Shown here one piece after another: positions 63,825 to 64,000 of a stretch of DNA of 64,000 nucleotides. This stretch comes from Methanosarcina barkeri 3. Its GTDB lineage: Archaea; Halobacteriota; Methanosarcinia; Methanosarcinales; Methanosarcinaceae. The notes below the pieces were generated by a model. That model saw nothing but the letters and a program-made list of their open reading frames with translations, was not told the origin of the DNA and ran no database searches. Where the stretch lies: contig NZ_CP009517.1 in the NCBI RefSeq assembly GCF_000970305.1, positions 4,092,001 through 4,156,000 on the forward strand, written 5' to 3'. Every line of letters starts with the position of its first letter. Position 1 is the stretch's first letter. Both the position numbers and the translations under genes were made by a program.

Positions 63825-64000
63825 TTACTCAAGCAGCAAAATTCCTACACACACTGTTTTCTCAGGTTTGCAAAACTCAAGTATAAGTCCTGCCTTTTCC
63901 ATTGCCTTCTGAAGGTTTACTCCTACAGCCTCAGGTGCAAAGCGCCTCAATTCAGGCTTTATGCATTCTTTAAGGTTACAGACATCGCACTCGTTGCATG
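63825..64000 (-). CDS. DUF2284-like metal-binding protein (partial, C-terminus)
   Basis: 58 codons run off the window edge. Sequence begins CNECDVCNLKECIKPELRRF, then PEAVGVNLQKAMEKAGL, ending VGILLLE. Cys pattern C-x2-C-x2-C-x5-C and the following 'PE.R.FAPEA.G' resemble the C-terminal part of DUF2284 proteins. Not listed among standard ORFs because the start is outside. Confidence 0.65.
   Translation of the reverse strand, partial: CNECDVCNLKECIKPELRRFAPEAVGVNLQKAMEKAGLILEFCKPEKTVCVGILLLE

Overview
The window reads as a chromosomal segment of a Methanosarcina-type methanogenic archaeon; species level is not resolved from sequence alone. The basis is a soluble heterodisulfide reductase pair (hdrC-hdrB), an F420-dependent NADP reductase, archaeal TBP, PAN, SecE/Spt5, an archaeal L11 / L1-L10-L12 ribosomal cluster, an archaeal FtsZ, anaerobic cobalamin genes, Shine-Dalgarno sites of the GGAGGTGAT type, and very AT-rich, repeat-filled spacers typical of the genus.

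Layout. 1-8.5 kb: two tRNA-Arg genes (TCT and CCT) flank a decayed TauE-like fragment, a PspC-domain protein, a metal-efflux permease with its CadC/SmtB-like ArsR regulator and a textbook 12-2-12 operator, and a biotin ECF transporter (bioY, two ATPases, ecfT). 8.4-11.9 kb: an acetyltransferase, then a DtxR-type regulator with a DtxR-box operator and feoB. 13-21.9 kb: a chromosome-organisation block (an unrecognised coiled-coil protein, smc, scpA, an extended scpB), then TBP and an AglJ-like glycosyltransferase. 22-34.5 kb: an accessory stretch with two unknown proteins, thiC, ogt, lipoproteins, an ABC exporter, a SAM-hydrolysing DUF62 enzyme, a HEAT-repeat membrane protein and a radical SAM protein; it contains a decayed second copy of the DUF62 and ogt genes. 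34.7-45 kb: tandem membrane paralogues and a P-domain-like remnant, then core information genes on the minus strand (L12, L10, L1, L11, Spt5, SecE, ftsZ, DUF99, PAN), with MBF1 divergent from PAN. 45.5-49.1 kb: a TatD-like hydrolase, an isocitrate-dehydrogenase-family enzyme and, convergent to it, a homocitrate/Re-citrate-synthase-like protein. 50-54.5 kb: the anaerobic corrin ring operon cbiT-L-F-G(split)-H-C, where the cbiG N-terminal half appears to start at AUA. 54.9-64 kb: an ICMT-like methyltransferase, CcdA plus a thioredoxin lipoprotein, Mrp ATPase with DUF134, DUF1847 and DUF1284, hdrCB, fno and a partial DUF2284-like gene.

How the parts work together: metal and cofactor supply (biotin uptake, Fe(II) import under a DtxR-type regulator, metal efflux, thiamin and corrinoid synthesis, Fe-S carrier Mrp) feeds a methanogenic energy core (Hdr, F420/NADPH exchange), alongside genes for chromosome folding, basal transcription, translation, proteolysis and division. 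The most distinctive non-genic feature is the large number of short tandem arrays (12-39 bp units), several of which begin exactly at a stop codon. No CRISPR array, insertion sequence, prophage or rRNA gene was found. The points most worth following up are the coiled-coil protein heading the smc operon, the AUA start of cbiG, the decayed lipoprotein-DUF62-ogt duplication, a perfect 21-bp inverted repeat near 62.6 kb, and an in-frame TAG in the TauE-like fragment.
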